A stretch of 64,000 nucleotides of DNA from the NCBI RefSeq assembly GCF_014650755.1, contig NZ_BMVO01000015.1:95850-159849 (forward strand), in the 5' to 3' direction. The position numbers were made by a program, and so were the translations under genes. A model generated the notes under the pieces. The model was not told the DNA's origin. It saw only the letters and a list, made by a program, of their open reading frames with translations, and made no database searches. Source of the DNA: Streptomyces chryseus. Its GTDB lineage: Bacteria; Actinomycetota; Actinomycetes; Streptomycetales; Streptomycetaceae. The first letter of the stretch is position 1; every line of letters begins with the position of its first letter. Positions 9,024 to 18,660 of the stretch are shown here, one piece after another.

Positions 9024-10259
9024 ATGCGACCCATTCGCCCGACCAGCGCAGCACGTGGCGGGAGGAGCGCGCGTCGCCGAACCTCCCCCGTCCTCGCGGC
9101 TGTCGGCCTCGCCGCGGCCCTCGCCCTGACCGCCACCGCCTGCGGTCCGAGCGAGGACAACGCGGGCGGCGAGCCGAGCGCTCCCGCGGGCCAGGTCACC
9201 GGTGGGACCGACGGCAAGATCGTCATCCCCGACGATCTGAAGGACCGTCTGAAGGAGCACGGCGTCGACCTGGACAAGTGGAAGGGCGGCGCGTGGAAGG
9301 ACTGGAGCAGGGACGACTGGCTCCGCGAGGCCGAGGACTACATCAACCCGATCATCGAGGACCTCTGGGACGCGGACCGCATGCGGGACGCCGAGGAGCC
9401 CGACAGGCCGGTGGACAACGACATCTCCGGTGACGAGGGTGTCACCGACCCGACGCCCGCGCCGGTCCAGGCGCAGCCCGTGAAGTCGCCGTACACCGCC
9501 GGCACCCCCGAGGCGGGCAAGCTCTTCTTCGACGGGCCCGAGGGGGCGATGGTCTGCTCAGCGACCGTCGTCAAGGACCCGGCGCACCCCGGCAAGTCCA
9601 ACATGGTGTGGACGGCCGGCCACTGCGTGCACGCCGGCAAGAAGGGCGGCTGGTACCGCAACATCGCCTTCGTGCCGTCGTACAACGACACCGGCAGGTC
9701 GGCGGCGGAGCTCGACGGCGCGCCCAAGAACGAGAAGGAGATCGCTCCGCACGGTGTGTGGTGGGGCGACTGGGCGCAGACGTCCTCGCAGTGGATCGCC
9801 CAGGGCGGCCCGACCGGCGGCGAAGGCGCTCCGTACGACTTCGCGGTGCTGCACGTCACCCCGGAGAAGGGCAACCGCAAGTCCCTGGAGGAGACGGTCG
9901 GTTCGGCCCTTCCGGTGGAGTTCGACGCGCCCGCCGCGCCCGGCATCGCGAGCATGACGGCGACCGGTTACCCGGCCGCTCCGCCGTTCGACGGTCAGAA
10001 GCAGTTCCAGTGCGCGGACAAGCCGGGGCGCCTGTCCATCAGGGCCGGCGAGCCGACGATGTACCGCATCGGCTGCACCATGACCGGTGGTTCCTCCGGC
10101 GGCGGCTGGGCTGCCATCGGCCAGGACGGAAAGCCGGCGCTGGTCTCCAACACCTCGATCGGCCCGGTGACGGCCGGCTGGCTGGCCGGTCCGCGCCTGG
10201 GCAGGGAGGCCAAGGACATCTTCGACACGGTGAGCGGGAAGTTCGCCGACAAGTCGTAG
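9024..10259 (+). CDS. Secreted trypsin-like serine protease, probable lipoprotein
   Basis: The 411-residue protein begins with an Arg-rich twin-basic head, a hydrophobic stretch (AAVGLAAALALTA) and a lipobox-like TATAC, so it is probably lipid-anchored on the outer face of the membrane. A charged linker rich in Asp, Lys and Trp follows (residues about 40-150). The chymotrypsin-fold domain carries the triad: His in VWTAGHC (about residue 200), Asp in DFAVLHV (about 272) and Ser in MTGGSSGGGW (about 357). The ATG at 9024 is chosen for its ribosome site (AGGGGG) and because the signal peptide starts there. The specificity cannot be read. It stands alone and converges on hflX. Confidence 0.85.
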   Translation: MRPIRPTSAARGGRSARRRTSPVLAAVGLAAALALTATACGPSEDNAGGEPSAPAGQVTGGTDGKIVIPDDLKDRLKEHGVDLDKWKGGAWKDWSRDDWLREAEDYINPIIEDLWDADRMRDAEEPDRPVDNDISGDEGVTDPTPAPVQAQPVKSPYTAGTPEAGKLFFDGPEGAMVCSATVVKDPAHPGKSNMVWTAGHCVHAGKKGGWYRNIAFVPSYNDTGRSAAELDGAPKNEKEIAPHGVWWGDWAQTSSQWIAQGGPTGGEGAPYDFAVLHVTPEKGNRKSLEETVGSALPVEFDAPAAPGIASMTATGYPAAPPFDGQKQFQCADKPGRLSIRAGEPTMYRIGCTMTGGSSGGGWAAIGQDGKPALVSNTSIGPVTAGWLAGPRLGREAKDIFDTVSGKFADKS

Positions 10260-10280
10260 TGCGGCAGGTGACCGCAGGTC

Positions 10281-10310
10281 AGGGCCCTCGGCGTATGCGC
10301 CGGGGGCCCT
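10281..10310 (+). terminator. Terminator of the protease gene
   Basis: AGGGCCCTCGGCG (10281-10293) pairs with CGCCGGGGGCCCT (10298-10310) with one G-T wobble and a 4-nt loop, followed by TCCC. It lies 21 bp after the stop codon. Confidence 0.7.
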
Positions 10311-10339
10311 TCCCTGTTCGCCGTTCACCGGGCCGAAGG

Positions 10340-10380
10340 CCCGAAGGCCGCCCCCTCGTGGTGAGGGGGCGGCCTTCGGG
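10340..10380. terminator. Strong hairpin terminator before the hflX stop
   Basis: A perfect 18-bp stem is formed by 10340-10357 and 10363-10380 with a 5-nt loop. It lies between convergent genes, just beyond the 3' end of hflX, and probably terminates hflX and backs up the protease terminator. Confidence 0.7.
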
Positions 10381-10422
10381 TCTGCTCGGTTCCGGTACGA
10401 ACGGCTCCGGAGCGGGCTGCGG

Positions 10423-11922
10423 TCAGTGAGCCGCCGGTACGTACGGCGCCAGGTCCGCCGCCAGCTCCTCGTGCACCCGCACCTTGATCAGCGTGCCGTC
10501 ACCGGTGTGCTCCTCGGAGAGCACCTCGCCGTCGGCGTGCGCCCGCGAGATCAGCCCGCCGTGCGTGTACGGCACGAGCGCCTCGATCTCGACGGCGGGC
10601 CGGGGCAGCTCGGAGTCGATCAGCGCCAGCAGCTCCGCCATGCCCGCGCCCGTACGGGCCGACACGGCGATCGCGTGACGCTCGATGCGCAGGAGCCGCT
10701 GGAGGACGACCGGGTCCGCGGCGTCCGCCTTGTTGATCACCACGATCTCGGGCACGTCCACCGCGCCGACATCGCGGATCACTTCGCGTACGGCCGCCAG
10801 CTGCTCCTCCGGCGCCGGGTGCGCGCCGTCCACCACGTGCAGGATCAGGTCGGAGTCGCCGACCTCCTCCATGGTGGAGCGGAACGCCTCGACCAGGTGA
10901 TGCGGCAGGTGCCGCACGAACCCGACCGTGTCGGCGAGGGTGTAGACCCGCCCGGTCGGCGTCTCCGCCCGGCGCACGGTCGGGTCGAGGGTGGCGAACA
11001 GCGCGTTCTCCACCAGCACACCCGCGCCCGTGAGGCGGTTGAGCAGCGAGGACTTTCCGGCGTTGGTGTATCCGGCGATCGCGACCGAGGGCACCTTGTT
11101 GCGCTTGCGCTCCTGGCGCTTGATGTCGCGGCCGGTCTTCATCTCCGCGATCTCCCGGCGCATCTTCGCCATCTTCTCGCGGATCCGTCGCCGGTCGGTC
11201 TCGATCTTGGTCTCACCGGGACCACGGGTGGCCATACCGCCGCCACCACCGGCACCGGCGCCGCCCATCTGCCGGGACAGCGACTGACCCCAGCCGCGCA
11301 GCCGGGGCAGCATGTACTGCATCTGCGCGAGCGCGACCTGCGCCTTGCCCTCCCGGGACTTGGCGTGCTGGGCGAAGATGTCGAGGATCAGGGCGGTGCG
11401 GTCGACCACCTTGACCTTGACGACGTCCTCGAGGTGGATGAGCTGGCCGGGGCTGAGCTCACCGTCGCAGACGACGGTGTCGGCACCGGTCTCGATCACG
11501 ATGTCACGCAGCTCGATCGCCTTGCCCGAGCCGATGTACGTGGCCGGGTCGGGCTTGTCACGGCGCTGGACGACGCCGTCGAGCACGAGGGCTCCCGCGG
11601 TCTCCGCGAGGGCCGCCAGCTCCGCCAGCGAGTTCTCGGCGTCGAGCACGGTGCCTGAGGTCCAGACACCGACCAGCACCACACGCTCCAGGCGCAGCTG
11701 CCGGTACTCGACTTCGGTTACGTCTTCGAGCTCGGTGGAGAGGCCGGCCACACGTCGCAGCGCGGCGCGGTCGGAGCGCTCGAACTGGTCGCCGTCCCGC
11801 TCTCCGTCGACTTCGTAGCTCCAGGCGACGTCCTCTTCCATCAGGGCATCGGCCCGAAGGCTCTCGGTCACGTTCTCCGTGAAGCTCTGTGCGTCCTTGG
11901 AAGCGGAAGAAGAGGAGGTCAT
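10423..11922 (-). CDS. hflX: GTPase HflX
   Basis: HflX is a ribosome-associated GTPase that splits stalled or stress-damaged 70S ribosomes. The 499-residue protein has the N-terminal HflX domain (IGSGKAIELRD), the glycine-rich linker GGAGAGGGGGMATRGPGETK, and the GTPase motifs G1 GYTNAGKSS (about residue 287), G2/G3 region DTVGFVRHLPHHLVEAF, and G4 NKAD. The ATG at 11922 has AAGGAT just upstream. It has an N-terminal extension of about 60 residues, mostly acidic and serine-rich, as in other streptomycete copies. It appears to be transcribed alone, between two hairpins and the M1 peptidase gene. Confidence 0.95.
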   Translation of the reverse strand: MTSSSSASKDAQSFTENVTESLRADALMEEDVAWSYEVDGERDGDQFERSDRAALRRVAGLSTELEDVTEVEYRQLRLERVVLVGVWTSGTVLDAENSLAELAALAETAGALVLDGVVQRRDKPDPATYIGSGKAIELRDIVIETGADTVVCDGELSPGQLIHLEDVVKVKVVDRTALILDIFAQHAKSREGKAQVALAQMQYMLPRLRGWGQSLSRQMGGAGAGGGGGMATRGPGETKIETDRRRIREKMAKMRREIAEMKTGRDIKRQERKRNKVPSVAIAGYTNAGKSSLLNRLTGAGVLVENALFATLDPTVRRAETPTGRVYTLADTVGFVRHLPHHLVEAFRSTMEEVGDSDLILHVVDGAHPAPEEQLAAVREVIRDVGAVDVPEIVVINKADAADPVVLQRLLRIERHAIAVSARTGAGMAELLALIDSELPRPAVEIEALVPYTHGGLISRAHADGEVLSEEHTGDGTLIKVRVHEELAADLAPYVPAAH

Positions 11923-12136
11923 TGGATCCTTACGTCGATAGGAATCAGGTTACGCCGGTCACAACGCGTGACGTGGCCGGAAGATTCCCGCGGGTGCGGA
12001 GATCCCCGGCCCGGCAGCGCCGTGGGCCCGTTGATAGTGGCACGCCGCGCACCGGGCCGTCACTCCGGTTTATGCCCGCTTCCCGTCCCCTCGCACCTGC
12101 CGCCGCCCAGTCTCTGCCGCCCGGGCGCCGCCGGCC

Positions 12137-13627
12137 CTATCCCCGGGCCGGGCCGGCCTTGGCCGACGTCGTGGCCGCCTCGGTGCGCCAGTCAGGGTGC
12201 CCGGGCATCGCCGGCGTCTTCTTCCCGTACAGCCACTCCTTGAAGAAGGCGGTGAGGTCCCGGCCCGCGACCTCCGACGCGAGGCCGGTGAAGTCGGCGG
12301 TCGTCGCGCTGGCGTCGCGGTGGTCACCGACCCAGCGGCGCTCCAGCTGTCCGAAGGCCTCCTTGCCGATCTCCTGGCGCAGCGCGTACAGCACCAGGGC
12401 GCTGCCGTCGTAGACGACCGGCCTGAAGATGCTGATCTTCTTGCCCGGCGCGGGACCGCGGGGAGCGGCGGGCGGGCCGCCCTGGGCCCGCATGGCGTCC
12501 GACTGCGCGTACGCCTGGCGCATCCTCGCCTCCAGCGGACGCTTGGCGTGGTCCTCGGCGTACCGCGCCTCGTACCAGGTGGCGTGCCCTTCGTTGAGCC
12601 ACAGGTCGGACCAGGAGCGCGGCGAGACGCTGTTGCCGAACCACTGGTGCGCCAGCTCGTGGACCATGATCGAGTCGACGTACCAGGCGGGCAGGTCGGA
12701 ACGGGTGAACAGCGACCGCTCGAAGAGCGACAGCGTCTGGGTCTCCAGCTCGAAGCCCGTCTCGGCGTCGGCGACGAGCAGCCCGTACGCCTCCAGCGGG
12801 TAGCGGCCGATCTGCCGCTCCATCCACTCCAGCTGCCCCGGCGTCTTCTTCAGCCACGGTTCGAGCCGCGCCCGGTCGGCGGTGGGCACGACGTCGCGTA
12901 CGGGAAGGCCGTTCGGCCCGTTCCTGCGCACGACGGTCGACCGGCCGAGCGACACCTGTGCGAGCTCGGTCGCCATGGGGTGGCTGGTCCGGTACGTCCA
13001 GGTGGCTCCGCCCGCGGCCTTCTCGGCCCCTCCCACGGGCAGCCCGTTGGCGACTGCCGTGACGCCCCGCGGAGCGGTGACGCGGAACGTGAAGAGCGCC
13101 TTGTCGGCGGGGTGGTCGTTGCACGGGAACACCCGGTGCGCCGCGTCGGCCTGGTTCGCCATGGCCAGTCCGTCGCGCGTGCGCACCCAGCCTCCGTCCG
13201 GGCCCTCCTTGGGCTGGGGGTCGCTGGTGTGCCGGACGGTGACGCGCAGCGGCCACCCCTCGTAGACCGGTGCGCCGGGGGTGACGATCAGGTCCTCCCC
13301 CGCCGTCTCGAACGCCGCGCGTTCGCCGTTCACCTCGACCGACGCGACGGCGCCGCGCGAGAAGTCCAGGTTCACGCGGTCGAGCCGCTCGGTGGCCACC
13401 GCGTCGATCTTCGTGACGGCGTCCAGGGGCTTGCTGTTGCTTCCGGAGTACGTGAAGGAGATGTCGTACGCGCGCACGTCGTATCCGGGGTTCCCCAGGT
13501 GCGGGAACAGCGGATCGCCGATGCCGAGCGCCACCGGTGGTGCGGGGGCGGGCACGGTCGCGGCGACGAGGGTGGCCGCCGCGGCGGCCAGCAGGGCGGC
13601 ACGCAGGCGCCTGGAGGTGATCAGCAT
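12137..13627 (-). CDS. Secreted M1-family metallopeptidase (short form)
   Basis: The 496-residue protein starts with a cleavable-looking signal peptide (RRLRAALLAAAAATLVAATV). The zinc site is complete: HELAHQ followed after 18 residues by the third ligand in NEGHATWYEARYA. The substrate-binding loop reads TGFELETQTLSLF in place of the classical GAMEN. The protein ends soon after the helical zinc domain and lacks the C-terminal ERAP-like domain of aminopeptidase N, so it belongs to the short extracellular M1 group common in actinomycetes. It is expected to trim peptides outside the cell. It has no obvious operon partner. Confidence 0.9.
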   Translation of the reverse strand: MLITSRRLRAALLAAAAATLVAATVPAPAPPVALGIGDPLFPHLGNPGYDVRAYDISFTYSGSNSKPLDAVTKIDAVATERLDRVNLDFSRGAVASVEVNGERAAFETAGEDLIVTPGAPVYEGWPLRVTVRHTSDPQPKEGPDGGWVRTRDGLAMANQADAAHRVFPCNDHPADKALFTFRVTAPRGVTAVANGLPVGGAEKAAGGATWTYRTSHPMATELAQVSLGRSTVVRRNGPNGLPVRDVVPTADRARLEPWLKKTPGQLEWMERQIGRYPLEAYGLLVADAETGFELETQTLSLFERSLFTRSDLPAWYVDSIMVHELAHQWFGNSVSPRSWSDLWLNEGHATWYEARYAEDHAKRPLEARMRQAYAQSDAMRAQGGPPAAPRGPAPGKKISIFRPVVYDGSALVLYALRQEIGKEAFGQLERRWVGDHRDASATTADFTGLASEVAGRDLTAFFKEWLYGKKTPAMPGHPDWRTEAATTSAKAGPARG

Positions 13628-13763
13628 GGCCTACCGCTATCAGCGCCGGACGGGGCCTCCGTGACGGCACGCGTGGTTCCCACTCGAAAGAGCGGCGCGT
13701 TCGATCAGGCGGAGGCCCGGCCGTGCCGGGCGCGGCCACGCCCGCCCGGCGGCACGGGTTCCG

Positions 13764-15887
13764 TCAGGCGGTGGCGGGGCGCTGGGCGCGGCTCACGTCG
13801 TACACGCCGGGCACCGCGCGCATCGCGCGCATCAGCGCGGGCAGCTGCGCGGCGTCGGGGAGCCGGAGCGTGTACGTGTGCCGTACGCGCTGCTCGCTCG
13901 GCGGTTCGACGGTGGCCGAGACGACCGCCGCGCCCGCGGTGGCGATGGCCTCCGTCAGGTCCGCGAGGAGCCGCGGGCGGCCGAACGACTCGGCGACCAG
14001 CGTGACCCGGCAGCCGCCGGTGTTCAGCCAGCGCACGCTCACCGGCTCTCTCCCGCGCGCCCGCATCCGCCCCACGGCGGGGCACTCCTCGCGGTGCACG
14101 GTGACCGCGCCGCCGCGCACCGCGAAGCCCGTGACGGCGTCGGGCGGTACGGGCGTACAGCAGCCGGCGAGCCGTACGGTCGCGTCCGGCAGGTCCACGA
14201 CGGCGTTGCCGGCGATCCGGCGCACCAGCGTGCCGACGCCGGGGGCCCGGCCGTCCGCGCTCTCCTGGGGCCTGGGCCCCGGCGGCCGGCCGGTGGCTCC
14301 CGCCGGGGCGGGCACCTCGGTCTGCGGATGGGCGGAGAGCCAGCCGGTGATGGCGATGCGCGCCGCGGGCGTGCGGGCGTGGTCGAGCCACTCGGGCAGG
14401 GGGCCGGAGCCGATGTCGAGGGCGAGGAGGGGCTGCACCGTGTCACCGTCGCTCAGCACCGTACTGAGCGTCGCCAGGCGGCCGTTGACCCGTGCGCCGA
14501 TGCACCGGTGCGCCGCTTCGCCGTACTGCGCGTACGCGGCGTCCACACAGCTGGCGCCGGCCGGCAGCCCCAGCGTGCCGCCGCCCGGGCGGAAGACGGT
14601 GATTTCACGGTCCTCGGCGAGGTCCGCGCGCAGGGACGTCCAGAAGGTGTCGGGGTCGGGCGTGGACTGCTGCCACTCCAGCAGCCGCGAGAGCCAGCCG
14701 GGCCGGGTGGGGTCGGCGCGCACCCCGTCGTCGGCCGTCTCGGCGTCGTCGGTCGGTGCGTACGGGTTGCCCAGGGCGACGACGCCCGCCTCCGCCACCT
14801 TGTGCATCTGGTGCGTACGGATGAGGATTTCGGCCACCTCGCCGTCCGGGCTGACGACGGCCGTGTGCAGCGACTGGTAGAGGTTGAACTTGGGCGCCGC
14901 GATGAAGTCCTTGAACTCGGAGACGACCGGCGTGAAGCAGGTGTGCAGTTCGCCGAGTACGCCGTAGCAGTCGGCATCCTCCGCGACGAGGACCAGGAGC
15001 CGTCCGAAGTCCGTGCCGCGCAGTTCGCCGCGTTTCAGCCTGACCCGGTGGACGGAGACGAAGTGGCGCTGCCGGACCAGGACTTCGGCGGACAGGCCCG
15101 CGTCCCGCAGCACCCTCCTGACCTCTTCGGCGATGACGTTCAGGGGATCGCCCGTGCCGGCGTCCGCCGCGATGAGCGCGCGGGTGCGCTCGTACTCCTC
15201 GGGGTGGAGGATCGCGAAGACCAGGTCCTCCAGCTCGGTCTTGAGGGCCTGTACGCCGAGCCGTTCGGCGAGCGGGATCAGCACGTCGCGGGTGACGCGG
15301 GCGATCCGGGCCTGCTTCTCGGGGCGCATCACGGTGAGGGTGCGCATGTTGTGCAGCCGGTCGGCGAGCTTGATCGACATGACCCGCACGTCGTTTCCGG
15401 TGGCGACGAGCATCTTGCGGAACGTCTCGGGCTCGGCGGCCGCGCCGTAGTCGACCTTCTCCAGCTTGGTCACGCCGTCGACGAGGAAGCAGACCTCTTC
15501 GCCGAACTCCGACCGGACCTGGTCGAGCGTCACGTCGGTGTCCTCGACGGTGTCGTGCAGCAGCGCCGCCGTCAACGTGGTGGTCTCGGCGCCGAGTTCG
15601 GCGAGGATCAGCGTCACGGCCAGCGGATGCGTGATGTACGGCTCGCCGCTCTTGCGCATCTGCCCGCGGTGCGACGACTCGGCCAGTACGTACGCCCTGT
15701 GCAGGATGCTCAGGTCCGCGTCGGGATGGTGGGCGCGGTGGGCGTCCGCGACGTGGCCGATCGCGTCGGGCAGCCGGTCGCGCGACGTGGGACCGAGCAG
15801 GGCGACCCGGCCGATCCTGCGGAGATCGAGCCTGGTGCGGCCACGCCTGCGACTGGTGGCGCCTGGATTGGCGGCCTCTGCACTCAT
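13764..15887 (-). CDS. rshA: RelA/SpoT-homologue RshA-like protein with altered synthetase domain
   Basis: Rel proteins make and hydrolyse (p)ppGpp. This 707-residue protein has a well-preserved HD hydrolase (ITHPLAVTLILAEL, ALLHDTVEDTD, DRLHNMRTL), a synthetase-like domain, a TGS domain (TVFRPGGGTLGLPAGASCVD) and a C-terminal ACT domain. The synthetase keeps KFNLYQSLHTAV but the usual GRPKHxxSI segment reads VRQRHFVSVHRV, and DLVGVR reads DFGRLL. The GTP-binding and catalytic residues therefore look altered, and hydrolase activity is the safer prediction. The ATG at 15887 has GGAGG 5 nt upstream. It corresponds to the second Rel paralogue of streptomycetes, not the main RelA, which lies elsewhere. 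Confidence 0.87.
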   Translation of the reverse strand: MSAEAANPGATSRRRGRTRLDLRRIGRVALLGPTSRDRLPDAIGHVADAHRAHHPDADLSILHRAYVLAESSHRGQMRKSGEPYITHPLAVTLILAELGAETTTLTAALLHDTVEDTDVTLDQVRSEFGEEVCFLVDGVTKLEKVDYGAAAEPETFRKMLVATGNDVRVMSIKLADRLHNMRTLTVMRPEKQARIARVTRDVLIPLAERLGVQALKTELEDLVFAILHPEEYERTRALIAADAGTGDPLNVIAEEVRRVLRDAGLSAEVLVRQRHFVSVHRVRLKRGELRGTDFGRLLVLVAEDADCYGVLGELHTCFTPVVSEFKDFIAAPKFNLYQSLHTAVVSPDGEVAEILIRTHQMHKVAEAGVVALGNPYAPTDDAETADDGVRADPTRPGWLSRLLEWQQSTPDPDTFWTSLRADLAEDREITVFRPGGGTLGLPAGASCVDAAYAQYGEAAHRCIGARVNGRLATLSTVLSDGDTVQPLLALDIGSGPLPEWLDHARTPAARIAITGWLSAHPQTEVPAPAGATGRPPGPRPQESADGRAPGVGTLVRRIAGNAVVDLPDATVRLAGCCTPVPPDAVTGFAVRGGAVTVHREECPAVGRMRARGREPVSVRWLNTGGCRVTLVAESFGRPRLLADLTEAIATAGAAVVSATVEPPSEQRVRHTYTLRLPDAAQLPALMRAMRAVPGVYDVSRAQRPATA

Positions 15888-16072
15888 GGGCACCTCCGGC
15901 AGCGTCGACCGGCGGTGGACGGGTGGACCCGCGTCCCGGCCGGTGCTTGATGCTACCGAGCCCACCACGCCCCGCAGTCCCGCTCTCGCTCTGCGTGAAC
16001 CGGATCACCCATTCGAGCGAAGCTGGGGATGGTGCCCGTTTCCCGCTGGTCGTACGGCCGTGGGGCCGGTGC

Positions 16073-16960
16073 CTACGAGTGCCCGGCCAGCCAGTCGGCG
16101 TCGAGGACTCCCTCGGCGACGATCACCGCGGGCCCGGTCATCTCGACGGCGCCGTCGGGCCGCTCGGTGATCACCAGACGGCCGCCGGGGAGGTCCACGG
16201 CGTACGCCACGGGCTCGCCGGTGACGGCGGGGTCGGCGCCGTCCCTGCGGGCCGCGGCGACGGCCACGGCGCAGGCTCCCGTGCCGCAGGAGCGGGTCTC
16301 GCCCGAACCGCGCTCGTGCACGCGCATGGCGACGTGGCGCGGGCCGCGGTCGACGACGAACTCGACGTTGACGCCGTCGGGGTACGCGGCGGCGGGGCTG
16401 AAGGGCGGGGCGGTGAACAGGTCGCCGGCGTGGTCCAGGTCGTCGACGAAGGCGACGGCGTGCGGGTTGCCCATGCTCACGTTGCGGGCGGGCCATTCAC
16501 GGGCGCCCACCGAGACCGTCACGTCGCCCTCGGGCAGGACGGCCCGGCCCATGGAGACGGTGATGTCGCCGGCGTCGCCGGCGGCTCCGGCCTTGGCGAT
16601 GTGCACCTGCTTGACGCCGCCGCGCGTGGCGACGGCCAGGTCGCCCTCGCCGACGAGGCCGGCGTGCTGGAGGTAGCGGGCGAAGACGCGCACGCCGTTG
16701 CCGCACATCTCGGCGATCGAACCGTCCGCGTTGCGGTAGTCCATGAACCATTCGGCCGCGTCGGCCATCGACCGGGCGTCGGGATGCGCGGCGGACCGTA
16801 CGACGTGCAGCACGCCGTCGCCGCCGATCCCGGCCCTGCGGTCGCAGAGTCTCGCGACGAGGGAGGCGGGCAGGTCGACGGCGTTGTCCGGGTCCGGGAC
16901 GATCACGAAGTCGTTCTCGGTCCCGTGCCCCTTGAGGAAGGCGGTCTGCGAGGTGCTCAC
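16073..16960 (-). CDS. dapF: Diaminopimelate epimerase
   Basis: DapF converts LL- to meso-diaminopimelate for lysine synthesis; streptomycete walls also use the LL form. The 295-residue protein has the two catalytic cysteines, C86 in EMCGNGVRVF and about C223 in TRSCGTGACAVA. It also has the N-terminal KGHGTENDFVI (usually KxHGxxNDF) and the GNPHAVAFV loop. Length is typical. It is followed after a short gap by a small membrane protein gene and preceded by miaA; in S. coelicolor dapF and miaA are also close. The start gives full N-terminal similarity. Confidence 0.95.
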   Translation of the reverse strand: MSTSQTAFLKGHGTENDFVIVPDPDNAVDLPASLVARLCDRRAGIGGDGVLHVVRSAAHPDARSMADAAEWFMDYRNADGSIAEMCGNGVRVFARYLQHAGLVGEGDLAVATRGGVKQVHIAKAGAAGDAGDITVSMGRAVLPEGDVTVSVGAREWPARNVSMGNPHAVAFVDDLDHAGDLFTAPPFSPAAAYPDGVNVEFVVDRGPRHVAMRVHERGSGETRSCGTGACAVAVAAARRDGADPAVTGEPVAYAVDLPGGRLVITERPDGAVEMTGPAVIVAEGVLDADWLAGHS

Positions 16961-16994
16961 GGCGTCAATCGTACGGGCCGGGTACGACAGCCGG

Positions 16995-17432
16995 TCAGCG
17001 GAGGCGGGCCACGCGCCAGACGGCGAGGGCGACGAGGCCGGCGCCCACGACGACGTAGAGCGCGATCATCCGCCAGTCGGAGCGCTTGCCCGACTCCCTG
17101 GACGGCAGGCCGGGCCAGGTGTGTCCCACGCGGCGGGCGGCCATCATGCCCCAGCCGGCGGCGCAGCAGCTGATCAGCAGTCCCAGCATGGCGACGACCG
17201 CTCCGCCGTCGCCGAACTCGAAGGCCAGGGGGAAGGCGAACATCAGGGAACCCATGGCGGCGAGCCCCACGATCGGCGCGAGCTGCCAGATCCGCAGGCG
17301 TGGCTGCGGGCGCAGCTCGACCTCGACCTCGGGGCCCGCGACACTCCCGGGCCCCCCGTCCTGCTCGTCGGGCCCGTCGGGGCTCAATCGGTCCGGTTCG
17401 TCCTGCGTTGTGTCACGAGGGCCGGCTTCCAT
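16995..17432 (-). CDS. Small membrane protein of unknown function
   Basis: The 145-residue protein has an acidic, Pro/Gly-rich cytoplasmic head of about 55 residues and three predicted membrane segments, starting near IWQLAPIVGLAAMG, GAVVAMLGLLISCC and MIALYVVVGAGLVAL. No catalytic motif was recognised. The ATG at 17432 was chosen because GGGAGG lies about 9 nt before it; a GTG two codons earlier is too close to that site. It lies between dapF and miaA on the same strand and may be cotranscribed with miaA. Confidence 0.75.
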   Translation of the reverse strand: MEAGPRDTTQDEPDRLSPDGPDEQDGGPGSVAGPEVEVELRPQPRLRIWQLAPIVGLAAMGSLMFAFPLAFEFGDGGAVVAMLGLLISCCAAGWGMMAARRVGHTWPGLPSRESGKRSDWRMIALYVVVGAGLVALAVWRVARLR

Positions 17433-17538
17433 CGCCACGCGCCCTCCCAACTTGGACTCACTGGTCGATCGAAGCTTGATGATGGCACGCGTCCGGGCAC
17501 CGGAATGACGGGCGGAGCGTCCCGATGCCATCACGTGA

Positions 17539-18483
17539 TCAGGCTGTGACCGCTCGTTCGACCAACGCCAGAGCCCGACGCGGGAGTTCCGCCCGGTCGT
17601 CGGCCGCGCCGCTCAGCCAGTGCACCCGGGGGTCCCGGCGGAACCAGGAGTCCTGGCGGCGCGCGAAGCGTTTGGTGGCGCGCACGGTCTCGGCGCGCGC
17701 CTCTTCCTCGGTGCACTCCCCCGCCAGCGCGGCCAGCACCTGCTGGTACCCCAGGGCGCGGGCCGCCGTGCGCCCCTCCCTGAGCCCCCGCGCCTCCAGG
17801 GCGCGCACCTCGTCCACAAGGCCCGCTGCCCACATCCGGTCGACCCGTACGGCGATGCGCTCGTCCAGCTCCGGGCGGGCCACGTCGACGCCGATCTGGA
17901 CGGTGTCGTAGACGGAGTCGGGACCGGGCAGATTGGCCGTGAACGGCTTCCCGGTGATTTCGATCACTTCGAGGGCGCGGACGATGCGCCGGCCGTTGCT
18001 CGGCAGGATCGCGCGCCCCGCGTCGGGGTCGGCGGCGGCGAGCCGGGCGTGCAGGGCGCCGGGGCCCCGTAGTTCCAGTTCCTCCTCCAGGCGGGCCCGT
18101 ACGGCCGGGTCCGTGCCGGGGAACTCGAGCGCGTCGATGGCGCCGCGCACGTACAGCCCGGAGCCGCCGACGAGGACGGGCGTACGGCCCTCGGCGAGCA
18201 GCCGGTCGATCTCCGCGCGGGCGAGCCGCTGGTACTCCGCGACGCTCGCCGCCTCGGTCACGTCCCAGATGTCGAGGAGGTGGTGCGGGATGCCGCCGCG
18301 CTCCTCGGGCGTCAGCTTGGCGGTGCCGATGTCCATCCCCCGGTAGAGCTGCATGGAGTCGGCGTTGACGACTTCCCCGCCGAAATGCCGGGCGAGGGCG
18401 ACGCCCAGATCGGACTTTCCGGCTGCCGTGGGGCCGACAACGGCGATGACCCGCGGTGCGGGAGCTGCAGTTCTCACTCGCAC
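17539..18483 (-). CDS. miaA: tRNA dimethylallyltransferase MiaA
   Basis: MiaA adds a dimethylallyl group to A37 of tRNAs reading codons that start with U. MiaB, present at 20111, then methylthiolates the product. The 314-residue enzyme has the P-loop GPTAAGKS at residues 17-24, the VNADSMQLYRGMDIGTAKL segment, and the tRNA-contact segment QNSW-like RRQDSWFRRDP near the end. The start is a GTG at 18483; a second GTG two codons downstream is equally possible and neither has a strong ribosome site. Identity is secure. Confidence 0.95.
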   Translation of the reverse strand: MRVRTAAPAPRVIAVVGPTAAGKSDLGVALARHFGGEVVNADSMQLYRGMDIGTAKLTPEERGGIPHHLLDIWDVTEAASVAEYQRLARAEIDRLLAEGRTPVLVGGSGLYVRGAIDALEFPGTDPAVRARLEEELELRGPGALHARLAAADPDAGRAILPSNGRRIVRALEVIEITGKPFTANLPGPDSVYDTVQIGVDVARPELDERIAVRVDRMWAAGLVDEVRALEARGLREGRTAARALGYQQVLAALAGECTEEEARAETVRATKRFARRQDSWFRRDPRVHWLSGAADDRAELPRRALALVERAVTA

Positions 18484-18660
18484 AGTCTCGCAAACCCCAC
18501 GCCCCCTCCCCGAACGAGTTACGTGACGGCACGCGGCCGGGTTCGTTGCCTGTTGCGAGGTTCCGGCCGCCGGTTTACGGACCGGCGCCCCCGGGCGGTG
18601 CGAGGAGACGCTCCGGTCGGGCGCGGGATTTCGCCCACACGAGTAAGGTATGGAGCAGAT

